DNA from: Maribacter sp044594925
Lineage (GTDB): Bacteria; Bacteroidota; Bacteroidia; Flavobacteriales; Flavobacteriaceae
Direction of reading: 5' to 3'
NCBI RefSeq assembly: GCF_044594925.1
Contig: NZ_CP138991.1
Location: forward strand, 868,001 to 932,000
DNA length: 64,000 bases
In this document: in pieces, positions 35,569 to 44,525 of the stretch
Layout: each line of letters starts with the position of its first letter
Numbering within the stretch: position 1 is the first letter of the stretch
The notes under the pieces: generated by a model
What the model saw: the letters and a program-made list of their open reading frames with translations, nothing else
Told to the model about the DNA's origin: nothing
The model's database searches: none
Program-made: the position numbers and the translations under genes

Positions 35569-36054
35569 ATGGCAACGGCTATAATTCGGGAAATAAGAAA
35601 AGAGGACAATGCTAAGGTAGCAGGTGTAATTCGAAAAGTATTGGTAGACCTGGGGGTCCCAAAAGTGGGTACTGCGTACGCCGATACGGCACTCGACCAT
35701 ATGTTTGAAAATTATGAAGTACCCAAAGCCAACTATTTTGTCGTGGAAGAAAATGGAGAAATATTGGGCTGTGCGGGTATTGCACAATTAGAAAATTACG
35801 AAGGCAATGTCTGTGAGTTGCAAAAGATGTATTTTCTAGAAGAAGCCAGGGGTAAAGGTCTGGGTGCACAAATGATGGCTATTTGCTTAAAAAAAGCAAA
35901 AGAATATGGTTTTGAAAAGTGCTATTTGGAAACCATGCCTTTTATGAAGGCAGCGCAAAAACTTTATCAGAAATCGGGATTCGATTATATTGAAGCTCCT
36001 ATGGGAAATACAGGGCATTTTTCCTGTCCCGTTTGGATGTTGAAAACCCTATAG
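35569..36054 (+). CDS. GNAT family N-acetyltransferase
   Basis: A 161-residue acetyltransferase. MATAIIREIRKEDNAKVAGV begins the fold, and LQKMYFLEEARGKGLGAQMM gives the R-G-K-G-L-G acetyl-CoA loop; LETMPFMKAAQKLYQKSGF and a C-terminal FSCPVWMLKTL follow. Substrate unknown. The start at 35569 is preferred over TTG at 35554. Its stop is two bases before the prmC ATG, so the two are co-transcribed. A second, distinct GNAT with a similar loop is at 47985-48434. Confidence 0.87.
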   Translation: MATAIIREIRKEDNAKVAGVIRKVLVDLGVPKVGTAYADTALDHMFENYEVPKANYFVVEENGEILGCAGIAQLENYEGNVCELQKMYFLEEARGKGLGAQMMAICLKKAKEYGFEKCYLETMPFMKAAQKLYQKSGFDYIEAPMGNTGHFSCPVWMLKTL

Positions 36055-36056
36055 TC

Positions 36057-36911
36057 ATGTTGCTGCGCGAAATTAAGAACATTTTTCATCAGGAATTGAA
36101 TCCGCTCTACGGTGAACAAGAAGTCACTAGCTTCTTCTACCTATTGATAGAACATTATTTAGATTTGGAACGTTTTGTACTCGCCGTACAGCCCAATATG
36201 GCCTTATCAAAAACAGAGGAACAGCCCTTATTTGAAGGCCTGAGTGAACTAAAGCAGCATAAACCTATACAGTATATTATTGGTTATACAGATTTTATGG
36301 ATTTACAATTTAAAGTAGGTCCGGAAGTGCTGATTCCAAGGCCGGAAACGGAAGAACTGGTACATTGGATACTAAAAGACTGTAAAGCAAAGCCTCAGGA
36401 GCGGTTACAAATCCTGGATATTGGAACCGGAAGCGGATGCATCCCAATAAGTTTGGCAAAGTATCTAGAATCGGCCTTAGTACATGGCTTGGATATTTCT
36501 TTAGATGCTTTAAAGATAGCTAGGTCTAATGCCGAACTGAATAGCGTATCGGTAGATTTCTTTCAGGCAGATATGCTTCAATTAAAGATCCAATCTAACT
36601 ACGACATCATCGTATCTAATCCTCCTTATGTCAGGGATTTAGAAAAAAATAAAATGTATTCAAATGTTTTGGACTATGAACCGGAAATGGCCTTGTTCGT
36701 TAGCGATAAAGACCCATTGGTATTTTACAGGGCTATTGCTAATTTCGCTAAAGAAAATTTATCAAAATCAGGATTATTGTATTTAGAAATAAATCAATAT
36801 TTAGGTCAGGAAATGGTACAGTTGTTAGAAGAACACAAGTTCAAGCATATTACCCTAAGAAAAGATATGTTTGGTAATGACCGTATGATAAAGGGGGTAG
36901 TGAGCGGGTAG
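36057..36911 (+). CDS. prmC: Peptide chain release factor N5-glutamine methyltransferase
   Basis: A 284-residue PrmC. The catalytic NPPY motif is in IIVSNPPYVRDLE, the SAM motif is LDIGTGSGCIPISLA, and the linker VLIPRPETEELVHW is diagnostic. It methylates the GGQ glutamine of release factors. The start at 36057 was chosen because the in-frame codon at 36033 lies within the upstream gene. Downstream is a low-complexity gap before the LOG gene. Confidence 0.95.
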   Translation: MLLREIKNIFHQELNPLYGEQEVTSFFYLLIEHYLDLERFVLAVQPNMALSKTEEQPLFEGLSELKQHKPIQYIIGYTDFMDLQFKVGPEVLIPRPETEELVHWILKDCKAKPQERLQILDIGTGSGCIPISLAKYLESALVHGLDISLDALKIARSNAELNSVSVDFFQADMLQLKIQSNYDIIVSNPPYVRDLEKNKMYSNVLDYEPEMALFVSDKDPLVFYRAIANFAKENLSKSGLLYLEINQYLGQEMVQLLEEHKFKHITLRKDMFGNDRMIKGVVSG

Positions 36912-36920
36912 TAAAAGTAC

Positions 36921-36967
36921 GCAGTGGGCGTTGAGCAGAAGGCAGTGGGCAGCACGCAGCAAGCAGT
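36921..36967 (+). repeat. Degenerate GCAG-rich short tandem repeat
   Basis: The stretch repeats GCAGTGGGC twice and then AGCACGCAGCAAGCAG, an imperfect minisatellite-like tract between prmC and the LOG gene. It is GC-richer than its surroundings and has no open frame. Function unknown. Confidence 0.6.
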
Positions 36968-37006
36968 AATAAGTAAGGAGTAGGAAAGTTAAAACGTGAC
37001 AATTTA

Positions 37007-37061
37007 ATTTGAGTTAGAACTTGAACTTGAGTTTGAGTTTGATTTTGTATTTGAGTTTGAA
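37007..37061 (+). repeat. Degenerate TTTGAG tandem repeat
   Basis: Units of TTTGAG, TTTGAT and ACTTGA recur with small changes, ending 15 bases before the LOG gene ATG. It lies in the likely leader or promoter region of that gene. Confidence 0.6.
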
Positions 37062-37076
37062 TAGTAAAGAATAAGA

Positions 37077-37667
37077 ATGAAAGGAATTGTAGTTTTTTGT
37101 GGAAGTAGTATTGGGGAGGACCCAAAATTTGCGGAGGATGCCCACGAGTTGGGCGCCAAGCTGGCGAAGCAGCGTATAGCACTGATTTATGGAGGTGCTA
37201 AAATCGGCATTATGGGCAAGGTGGCTCAGGGTGCCTTGGAAAATGATGGAAAAGTTATAGGCGTTATTCCGGAGTTTTTAAAACGAAAGGAAGTGTATCA
37301 CGATGGTCTTTCCGAACTTATTATCACACAGAACATGCACGACCGTAAACTAAGAATGCACGAGCTTAGCGAAGGTATTTTAATGTTGCCCGGTGGTTTT
37401 GGTACACTAGAGGAGTTTTTTGAGATGCTGACCTGGGCCCAATTGGGCTTGCATCCTTATCCTATTGCCGTATTGAATACCAATGGGTTTTATGATGAAT
37501 TACTGCAGATGCTGGCTAGAATGGTAGCGAAAGGCTTTGTAAAAAAAGAGAACTTAAATGCTATTTTAGTGGAAACGAATATTGATACGCTATTGGATAA
37601 AATGAAAGCCTTTAAACCGCTTCCTAAACCGCAATGGATGACAAAAGAACAGATAAATGAGTATTGA
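37077..37667 (+). CDS. LOG family protein (TIGR00730; nucleoside 5'-monophosphate phosphoribohydrolase)
   Basis: A 196-residue LOG protein. VVFCGSSIGEDPKF and LIYGGAKIGIMGKVA form the Rossmann-like base, and the diagnostic PGGFGTLEEFFEMLTW carries the PGGxGTxxE active-site motif. Family members release adenine-type bases from nucleoside monophosphates; plant and some bacterial homologues make cytokinins, but the bacterial role here is unclear. It overlaps ligA by 11 bases. Confidence 0.9.
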   Translation: MKGIVVFCGSSIGEDPKFAEDAHELGAKLAKQRIALIYGGAKIGIMGKVAQGALENDGKVIGVIPEFLKRKEVYHDGLSELIITQNMHDRKLRMHELSEGILMLPGGFGTLEEFFEMLTWAQLGLHPYPIAVLNTNGFYDELLQMLARMVAKGFVKKENLNAILVETNIDTLLDKMKAFKPLPKPQWMTKEQINEY

Positions 37668-39651
37668 AACTACAATAAAGGCACTGCGTGATGAATTAAG
37701 AGGACATAATTACAATTATTATGTACTTGATAATCCAACGATTACGGACTTTGATTTTGATATGAAATTGAAGGAGTTGCAACGTTTAGAAGCAGCGCAT
37801 CCAGAGTTTTATGATGCCAGTTCGCCTAGTATTCGTGTAGGTGGTATGGTCACCAAGAACTTTGAGACCATTGTACACGAACACCGTATGTATTCTCTGG
37901 ACAATTCCTATTCCAAAGAAGATTTAGAGGATTGGGAAAAGCGTATTCAGCGTAATTTGGGTGCTATTCCTGTGGCGTATACTTGTGAGTTAAAGTATGA
38001 TGGTGCCTCCATCAGTATTACTTATGAAAATGGAAAATTGGTACGTGCCGTAACCCGTGGAGACGGTTTTCAAGGAGATGATGTTACCACCAATATAAAA
38101 ACGATTAAATCGGTTCCCTTGCAGTTAAAGGGAGATTATCCACCAAAGTTCGATATCCGCGGGGAGATTGTATTGCCCTTTGATGGTTTCCAGAAGATGA
38201 ACGAGGAGCGTATAGCTAATGGGGAGGAACCCTATATGAATCCCAGGAATACAGCATCTGGCAGTTTAAAGTTACAGGATAGTGCCTTGGTGGCACAACG
38301 TCCTTTGGAGTGTTTGTTGTATAGTATCGTTGGAAAAAACACAGGCATCAGTTCGCAGTTTCAAATGTTGGAAAAAGCGCGCGATTGGGGTTTTAAAGTG
38401 CCTACGGTGGCCAAACTATGCCAAAGCACGGCGGAAGTCATGGAATTTGTGGAGCAGTGGGATGTACAACGGCACGACCTCCCTTATGAGACCGATGGTG
38501 TAGTGGTAAAGGTCAATAGCCTACAGCACCAAGATGAGCTTGGGTACACAGCAAAAGCACCACGTTGGGCCATGGCCTATAAGTTTAAAGCGGAGCAGGT
38601 CTTTACGGTTTTAAACGAAATCACGTATCAGGTGGGGCGTACGGGAGCTATTACACCGGTGGCCAACCTGGAACCTGTTTTGTTGGCGGGTACCACGGTA
38701 AAAAGAGCATCGCTGCACAATGCCGACCAAATCGCGAAATTGGATATCCGTGAGGGCGATACCGTTTTTGTGGAAAAAGGAGGGGAGATTATCCCCAAAA
38801 TCATAGCGGTGGACTTGTCAAAAAGACCGGCCAATTCAGCACCTACGACCTATATCGCTAGCTGCCCGGAATGTCACACGCCTTTGGAACGTAGCGAAGG
38901 TGATGCCAAGCATTACTGCCCTAACGAATATGGCTGTCCGCCTCAGATTACAGGACGTATACAACACTTTATATCGCGTAAAGCCATGGATATTGAAGGT
39001 CTGGGAGGAGAAACGGTAGAATTATTATTTAAAGAAGGATTGATTAAGGATTATGCCGATTTGTATGACTTGACCAAGGAACAGATTCTACCCTTGGAGC
39101 GTATGGCAGAAAAATCTGCCGACAATCTCATCAAAGGAGTTGCGCAATCGGTCGCTATTCCTTTTGAGCGGGTCATGTTCGCTTTGGGCATTCGGTATGT
39201 GGGGGAGACGGTCGCCAAGAAATTGGCAAAGGCCTATAAAAATATAGATGCGCTGGCCAATGCCAGCCAAGACGAATTGGTGGCTGTGGACGAAATAGGG
39301 GAACGAATAGCAGAAAGCGTAGTAGCATTTTTTAGTACAGAAAAAAACTTAGAAGCTATTGAACGTTTAAGGGCCAAAGGGGTACAATTTGAACTCTCTG
39401 CAGAAAAATTGGAAAATCAGACCGAACTATTAAAAGGCAAGACCATCGTCGTTTCCGGTGTTTTTGAAACAGTGGGTAGGACCGAACTTAAAAAAATGAT
39501 TGAAGATAACGGCGGAAAAGTAGGCTCGACCATATCCTCCAAGACCAGTTATTTGGTCGCTGGGGATAAAATGGGTCCAAGTAAACGCACAAAGGCCGAA
39601 AACCTTGGTGTTCCTATTATCACGGAACAGGAGTTTCTGAATATGATTTAG
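37657..39651 (+). CDS. ligA: NAD-dependent DNA ligase LigA
   Basis: A 664-residue ligase, normal length. Domain Ia and the nucleotidyltransferase give the adenylated Lys113 in ELKYDGAS; the OB fold, four zinc cysteines (CPECHTPLE then CPNEYGC), helix-hairpin-helix repeats and a C-terminal BRCT domain (KGKTIVVSGVFETVGR) follow in order. It seals nicks during replication and repair. It overlaps the LOG gene and probably shares its transcript. Confidence 0.97.
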   Translation: MSIETTIKALRDELRGHNYNYYVLDNPTITDFDFDMKLKELQRLEAAHPEFYDASSPSIRVGGMVTKNFETIVHEHRMYSLDNSYSKEDLEDWEKRIQRNLGAIPVAYTCELKYDGASISITYENGKLVRAVTRGDGFQGDDVTTNIKTIKSVPLQLKGDYPPKFDIRGEIVLPFDGFQKMNEERIANGEEPYMNPRNTASGSLKLQDSALVAQRPLECLLYSIVGKNTGISSQFQMLEKARDWGFKVPTVAKLCQSTAEVMEFVEQWDVQRHDLPYETDGVVVKVNSLQHQDELGYTAKAPRWAMAYKFKAEQVFTVLNEITYQVGRTGAITPVANLEPVLLAGTTVKRASLHNADQIAKLDIREGDTVFVEKGGEIIPKIIAVDLSKRPANSAPTTYIASCPECHTPLERSEGDAKHYCPNEYGCPPQITGRIQHFISRKAMDIEGLGGETVELLFKEGLIKDYADLYDLTKEQILPLERMAEKSADNLIKGVAQSVAIPFERVMFALGIRYVGETVAKKLAKAYKNIDALANASQDELVAVDEIGERIAESVVAFFSTEKNLEAIERLRAKGVQFELSAEKLENQTELLKGKTIVVSGVFETVGRTELKKMIEDNGGKVGSTISSKTSYLVAGDKMGPSKRTKAENLGVPIITEQEFLNMI

Positions 39652-39733
39652 TGGCTAAGCTACTGGTATAAAAAGTATTGGTTCTTGCTTTACATAACAT
39701 TATTAGGGCCTTAACAGGATAAAAATTGAATAT

Positions 39734-40981
39734 ATGGATTACTTTATCATTGCAGCAATACTCGTTTTTATATCCGCCATTTTCGGGTATATCAACGTAC
39801 GCTTTTTAAAACTGCCCAATACCATTGGGTTAATGTTGATTACCATTGTATTTACGCTCGCCGTTTTTGGCATCAGTTATTTTGACGACACGCTATTAAA
39901 TGCCGAACGGTATATCATCAGCCAAATCGATTTTAAAACGGTCTTGCTGGACGTTATGCTGAGTTTTCTACTATTTGCAGGGGCCTTACATACCAATTTT
40001 GAGCAGTTAAAAGTACAGCGTTGGCCCATACTGGTATTTTCTACCTTGGGGGTGCTGGTCTCCACGTTTTTAGTAGGCACCATCATGTTCTATATACTGC
40101 AGGCTTTTGGTCTTTCCGTAGACTTTATTTATTGCTTACTTTTTGGTTCCTTGATTTCACCGACGGACCCTATTGCCGTACTTGGAATTTTAAAACAAGC
40201 AGGAGCGCCGAAGAAGCTAGAAACCAAAATTGTAGGAGAATCGTTATTTAACGATGGGGTAGGCGTAGTGGTATTTTTAACCATCTTCCAGATTGCATCT
40301 GCCGGTATGGATGCCATAACACCTTTAGAAATTGCGGAGCTTTTTGGTGTAGAGGTCATAGGTGGTATTGTATTAGGACTGCTTATTGGTTGGATTACCT
40401 ACCGTTTAATGCGTTCTATTGACGATTATGATATTGAAGTCATTATAACCCTCGCTGCAGTGATGATGGGCACTGTAGTGGCGCAAAAATTCCATTTGTC
40501 CGCACCCTTGGCCATGGTTACCGCCGGTTTAGTCGTTGGGAACGATACGGTAAGAAATTCTGCCATGTCCAAAACCACGGAAACCTATGTAGACAAGTTT
40601 TGGGAGTTGCTGGATATTCTGTTGAATACGCTGTTATTTGTACTGATAGGTATGGAAATGCTCGTTATCTCCTTTGAGTTCAACTATGTGGTGGCGGGAT
40701 TGGTAGCCATACCCATTGTCCTATTATGCCGTTACTTGTCCTTGCTATTGCCCATTAAGTTTTTTGAAGACAAGCTAGATTTTGTTCCCAGAACCAATCT
40801 GGTGATGACCTGGGGCGGACTCCGTGGTGGTATTTCCATTGCCTTGGCACTGGGCTTGACCCAAGACATGCATCGCGACCTGTTTTTGGTGATTACCTAT
40901 GTGGTAGTGGTTTTCTCCATTATTGGACAGGGACTTACCGTAGGCAAGTTGGTTAAAAAAGTGACGGCAAATGCTACCTAA
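39734..40981 (+). CDS. Na+/H+ antiporter, NhaP/CPA1 type
   Basis: A 415-residue polytopic membrane protein with about twelve hydrophobic segments. The CPA1 ion-binding region is visible: LISPTDPIAVLGIL, then GESLFNDGVGVVVFLT, and AAVMMGTVVAQKFHLSAPLA. The late MTWGGLRGGISIALAL is also typical. It exchanges Na+ or K+ for protons across the inner membrane. It overlaps the next small gene by 11 bases. Confidence 0.92.
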   Translation: MDYFIIAAILVFISAIFGYINVRFLKLPNTIGLMLITIVFTLAVFGISYFDDTLLNAERYIISQIDFKTVLLDVMLSFLLFAGALHTNFEQLKVQRWPILVFSTLGVLVSTFLVGTIMFYILQAFGLSVDFIYCLLFGSLISPTDPIAVLGILKQAGAPKKLETKIVGESLFNDGVGVVVFLTIFQIASAGMDAITPLEIAELFGVEVIGGIVLGLLIGWITYRLMRSIDDYDIEVIITLAAVMMGTVVAQKFHLSAPLAMVTAGLVVGNDTVRNSAMSKTTETYVDKFWELLDILLNTLLFVLIGMEMLVISFEFNYVVAGLVAIPIVLLCRYLSLLLPIKFFEDKLDFVPRTNLVMTWGGLRGGISIALALGLTQDMHRDLFLVITYVVVVFSIIGQGLTVGKLVKKVTANAT

Positions 40982-41273
40982 GAACTATTCGGAATTTCAA
41001 CAGACGCTTTCTCAGGCCGTACCGCCTGACGATTGGCCCAAATCCTTAAAAGCCCTATGGTTTGATGCGAAGGGCGATTGGGAAAGTTCACATAGCATTG
41101 CCCAGGATATGCATAATGAACTGGGCAGTTGGATGCATGCTTACTTACACCGAAAAGAAGGCGACCGTTTTAATGCCGGCTACTGGTACCGCCAAGCGGG
41201 GAGAAGCTATCCCGAAATAAGTCTAGAAGCAGAATTACGGGAAATGGTGGTGTTTGTTTTGAATAGGCTTTGA
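40971..41273 (+). CDS. Conserved small cytoplasmic protein
   Basis: A 100-residue protein with no signal or membrane segment. It contains WFDAKGDWESSHSIAQD, GSWMHAYLHRKEGDRFNAGY and WYRQAGR, a pattern I recognise from a widespread uncharacterised family with no known function. It begins within the antiporter gene (11-base overlap), so it is translated from the same message. Confidence 0.75.
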   Translation: MLPKNYSEFQQTLSQAVPPDDWPKSLKALWFDAKGDWESSHSIAQDMHNELGSWMHAYLHRKEGDRFNAGYWYRQAGRSYPEISLEAELREMVVFVLNRL

Positions 41274-41404
41274 AAAGGAATAGGTAGCCGTTTCGTTAGC
41301 GTGAATATATGAGTAGCAATAAATTTAGCAAAAATGAAACTAACCAGATTAAATTTCAAAGAAACTTCTGCGTGGATTTGTCGTAAGCCTTTACTTATTA
41401 TAAG

Positions 41405-41947
41405 CTATTGTGACACGTATTTATTTTTTAGATTCTCTACATATTTTGAAACTTGTTTTTCAGAATAATGGCCATTATATTGGATGTAAAATCCTTGATT
41501 ATTTAATACTAAAATTCCAAAACAGGATTTTTTTCTACTGAAAAAATTTGTGAAAAGAAAATCATTTTTGTCGTCAAAGTGATTGATGTTATCTAATTTA
41601 TTTTTAATCCGTTCTCCATTTGCAAGAACCTTAATATTTAGGCAATCTTCAGTATTCACTTTAGAATAAAAGTTTTTCCACCATTTTTTGCCTTCAGATG
41701 TAATTTTATTATTATCAAAATGACAACTATTAATTGGTTGACTATAATTCAAGATTAGTATTTTTTCGTTGTTCCAATTGTAGGTTTTTTTGATAAAGTT
41801 CAATTTTTCAGAACCGATTTTATCAGCATAATCATAAGTTATTGGTTTATCGATTAGTGAGTCAACTTTTTTGTTTTCAATGGTTTTGGTAGTAGAACAA
41901 GAAAGGATGGTAAGTACAATAATTATCTGAAGTATAGTTTTGTTCAT
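41405..41947 (-). CDS. Lipoprotein of unknown function
   Basis: A 180-residue protein with a lipoprotein signal (ILQIIIVLTILSC, cysteine at 17). The mature part is unusually rich in Asn, Lys and Ile, including NNEKILILNYSQ and FFSRKKSCFGILVLNNQGFY, and no family was recognised. Its codon use is more AT-rich than the surrounding genes. It is alone between the antiporter unit and DUF1348, in gaps with the 28-base motif upstream (41980-42007), which suggests recent acquisition. Confidence 0.65.
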   Translation of the reverse strand: MNKTILQIIIVLTILSCSTTKTIENKKVDSLIDKPITYDYADKIGSEKLNFIKKTYNWNNEKILILNYSQPINSCHFDNNKITSEGKKWWKNFYSKVNTEDCLNIKVLANGERIKNKLDNINHFDDKNDFLFTNFFSRKKSCFGILVLNNQGFYIQYNGHYSEKQVSKYVENLKNKYVSQ

Positions 41948-41979
41948 GTGTAATAGCGATTAAAGAATGGTGTTCTTAA

Positions 41980-42007
41980 TCCATTTATCAGTTTCTAACG
42001 AAGTTCG
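41980..42007. repeat. 28-base motif shared with the KAP gene flank, copy 1
   Basis: Bases 41980-42007 match 46451-46478 at 25 of 28 positions. Both copies sit upstream (minus strand) of accessory genes, 33 and 80 bases from the respective start codons. The string contains GTTTCTAACGAA in this copy. A related inverted string, CGTTTCGTTAGC, is at 41289-41300 beyond the lipoprotein stop. Confidence 0.55.
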
Positions 42008-42163
42008 TAAATCTTAAAACAGGTGTCAAGTGTATCCTACAGGATTTGTACGAAAGTTTTGAACAGGATACTTTATGGTGCAGTGCTTCTTTTTTGGCAC
42101 TCGAAGCGGACAAGCGCTAGCACTTTCTTAGGGGAAATGTTTAAAATACCAACCTTGGTCTAA

Positions 42164-42577
42164 CTACTTAAATTTCCGCTCCTGTTCTGTAATGGCCAAA
42201 TCATTGATACTCGCGAATCTTTTTTTCATTAATCCATTGGCATCAAACTCCCAATTTTCATTACCATAGGCTCTAAACCATTGTCCTTCTTGGTTTTGGT
42301 ATTCATATTCAAACCTAACGGCGATACGATTGTCGGTATGTGCCCAATATTCTTTTTTAAGTTTATAGTTCAGTTCTTTCTCCCATTTACCGGTTAAAAA
42401 ATCAACTATTTCTTCACGCCCGTTTACAAAGGTGTCCCTATTTCGCCATTCGCTATCTACCGAGTAGGCTTCGGAAATATTTTTATGATTTTTACTGTTC
42501 CATGCGTCTTCTGCTTTCTGTATTTTTTCGATGGCATCTTCTAAGCTAAACGGTGGGAGCGGGAATTTTTGTTCCAT
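42164..42577 (-). CDS. DUF1348 family protein (NTF2-like fold)
   Basis: A 137-residue protein of the DUF1348/NTF2-like superfamily. It has FSLEDAIEKIQKAEDAWNSK, AYSVDSEWRNRDTFVNGREE, a strand region with NRIAVRFEYEYQNQEGQWFR, and FASINDLAI at the end. These small alpha+beta barrels bind or isomerise small molecules; the ligand is unknown. No signal peptide. It is separate from its neighbours by gaps of about 100-200 bases. Confidence 0.85.
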   Translation of the reverse strand: MEQKFPLPPFSLEDAIEKIQKAEDAWNSKNHKNISEAYSVDSEWRNRDTFVNGREEIVDFLTGKWEKELNYKLKKEYWAHTDNRIAVRFEYEYQNQEGQWFRAYGNENWEFDANGLMKKRFASINDLAITEQERKFK

Positions 42578-42674
42578 GTGTAGTATTATTTACCGGGTTT
42601 GTAAATTCTTAGTCGCAGAGAGGTGCCATTGAATTACATTTTGTAACCACTATTGCATTATTAAAACCATTATA

Positions 42675-44525
42675 CTACATAGTGGCAACAAAATCTTGAA
42701 AGACTTTCTTGTGAAGTTCAAGGTCCAAATCGGGTGAAAGTGCTACACGGGCAATATAGTCTTTGTCCCCTTCTTTGGTGGTTCCTTGGGTAGAGGTAGC
42801 CGGTATGGTCCAGTAGCACCCTTTTAATTGACCATAACTTACACAGTGTTTGCTTTCGTTCGGTATTTCCGTAATCATTAAATCGATTAACTTATGGTTC
42901 AAGGCCCTTTTATAGGCTTCTTTTTCTTCGGCCGTATTTCCTTTTGTGGGGAGGTCCAATGAAAACACGGAAGGGGTAAAGCCTGCTGCGGCCAATTCTC
43001 GCGAAACAAAATTTATTTTTGCTTCGGGTAAAGTCTCCTTGATAAAATCAACGAAGGCACGTGTATTTTGATACGCATCTTCAATTCTTTGATTCATGGA
43101 AGGCAACTGTCTTGCCAATATTTGATATTGTAGCGCTGTAGCCTCATTATCGCAAAGGTTTAGGTGTAACCCTATTTTTTCCATAAAACGCGCTCCTTTC
43201 CCATTGGCAGTACTATAACCGGCGGTACATTTTCCACCACTCGGGAATTTAGAACCGCTTACATAGGCAATGGTGCGTACGGTAGCTAATATGTCTTTTT
43301 GTCCCAAGAAGTTGGTATTGGGACAGAAGGTTTGGTCCAATATAAAAACAGGTGCAATCGCCGGTTCACCTGATGGTGTTGTACGCACTTTTGTCAAAGC
43401 TGCTTCTAATTGTACCATATCTGGAACCTCGACCCTGGGATTGGTCGGTATTTCTGCAATAATGTAGGGAATGGCGTCTTGGTCTGCCAAGGTATCTAGA
43501 ACACGGTCTACACTTAGGACCATATCGTTGTCACCATCTACGGGTAGGTCTACCACTTCCACCGCATCAAGGCTGGCGGCAATGCGTCTGGCCTGGTCGT
43601 TGGTACCACCATAGCAATTGGGAGGGACAACAATTTTAATCGCTTTACCCTTATGATTTTCCAGTGCATGGTGAATTAATCCCATTACAATGGCATATTG
43701 TATGGATAGCCCACTAGAACCAACAACGGCCTTTACATGGGAACCTGTAATTTTTTCAATTGCGTCTTGGACGCGTTTCTTATTTTTAGGGAGCTCGGCA
43801 TCGGTGTTGGTATGAAGTGTCCGTGGTGTAAGCGCTACATCTTGCAGTGCGTTAAGTGCGTTCGCCGGTGTCATGGCAATACTTTCTCGGCGTCGCACAT
43901 GTTGAATGGCTCCGATATAGGATTGGTCTGTTTCTCCGTTTATGGCGATAATGCTTCCAAGCGCCTTATAAAGCCCAATAAAAAAGTCAATTTTAGGGTT
44001 GAGTGCAATAGCACCGACCTGTTCTTGTTCGGAGAGAAAAATAGTGCTACCATCAAAAGGGACAATGTCGAATGCGTCATCCACTTGCTTCAGTTCAAAA
44101 TGATATCCATATACCTGCCGAAATATAGCGGCGTCAAAGCATTCGGGTAATGCACCGGTATAAAGAATTTGCGTGTTCTTGCCTTCCAATGCATTTTTGC
44201 GTAATACCGCTAAAATAGGCATCGTCTTAGATGAGAAACTGATTACATTTTCGGCCTTTAAATCATTTAACTGCGCAAGGGTCCATTCTAGTACAGAGGA
44301 TAGCGGATGACCCAATCGAATATAATCGTATGCCGTAGGCAAGTCAAGTAATGCCTTGGTATTCGTAGTGTTGTCTTTATGTAATTTTTCAAACTGCTCC
44401 AAGAATTCACTTTTAGCTAGTTCTTCATTGTACATGTCTAGACGATGGGTGGTTAAATTCAGCCAATCCGAAGGCAGGTTTTTTAATACACCTTTAATAA
44501 ACGGTACTATTTTGTTAGGTTCCAT
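42675..44525 (-). CDS. PLP-dependent enzyme of the Cys/Met-metabolism family with a second, degenerate PLP-like domain
   Basis: A 616-residue protein. Residues about 250-616 are a fold-type-I PLP enzyme of the cystathionine gamma-synthase group: CYGGT (304-308), EIPTNP (358-363), PLP-contacting Asp397 in LDQTF, and the Schiff-base lysine Lys426 in VSGSKFPSGG. Residues about 60-240 resemble the same family again: YIRLGHPLSSVLEWTLAQL, ISFSSKTMPILAVL, GLYKALGSIIAING and MTPANALNALQDVALTPR correspond in order to the family's start, small-residue, lysine-region and C-terminal motifs. That copy is shortened and lacks the Asp motif. The reaction is unknown. It stands alone, followed by a 97-base gap. 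Confidence 0.75.
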   Translation of the reverse strand: MEPNKIVPFIKGVLKNLPSDWLNLTTHRLDMYNEELAKSEFLEQFEKLHKDNTTNTKALLDLPTAYDYIRLGHPLSSVLEWTLAQLNDLKAENVISFSSKTMPILAVLRKNALEGKNTQILYTGALPECFDAAIFRQVYGYHFELKQVDDAFDIVPFDGSTIFLSEQEQVGAIALNPKIDFFIGLYKALGSIIAINGETDQSYIGAIQHVRRRESIAMTPANALNALQDVALTPRTLHTNTDAELPKNKKRVQDAIEKITGSHVKAVVGSSGLSIQYAIVMGLIHHALENHKGKAIKIVVPPNCYGGTNDQARRIAASLDAVEVVDLPVDGDNDMVLSVDRVLDTLADQDAIPYIIAEIPTNPRVEVPDMVQLEAALTKVRTTPSGEPAIAPVFILDQTFCPNTNFLGQKDILATVRTIAYVSGSKFPSGGKCTAGYSTANGKGARFMEKIGLHLNLCDNEATALQYQILARQLPSMNQRIEDAYQNTRAFVDFIKETLPEAKINFVSRELAAAGFTPSVFSLDLPTKGNTAEEKEAYKRALNHKLIDLMITEIPNESKHCVSYGQLKGCYWTIPATSTQGTTKEGDKDYIARVALSPDLDLELHKKVFQDFVATM

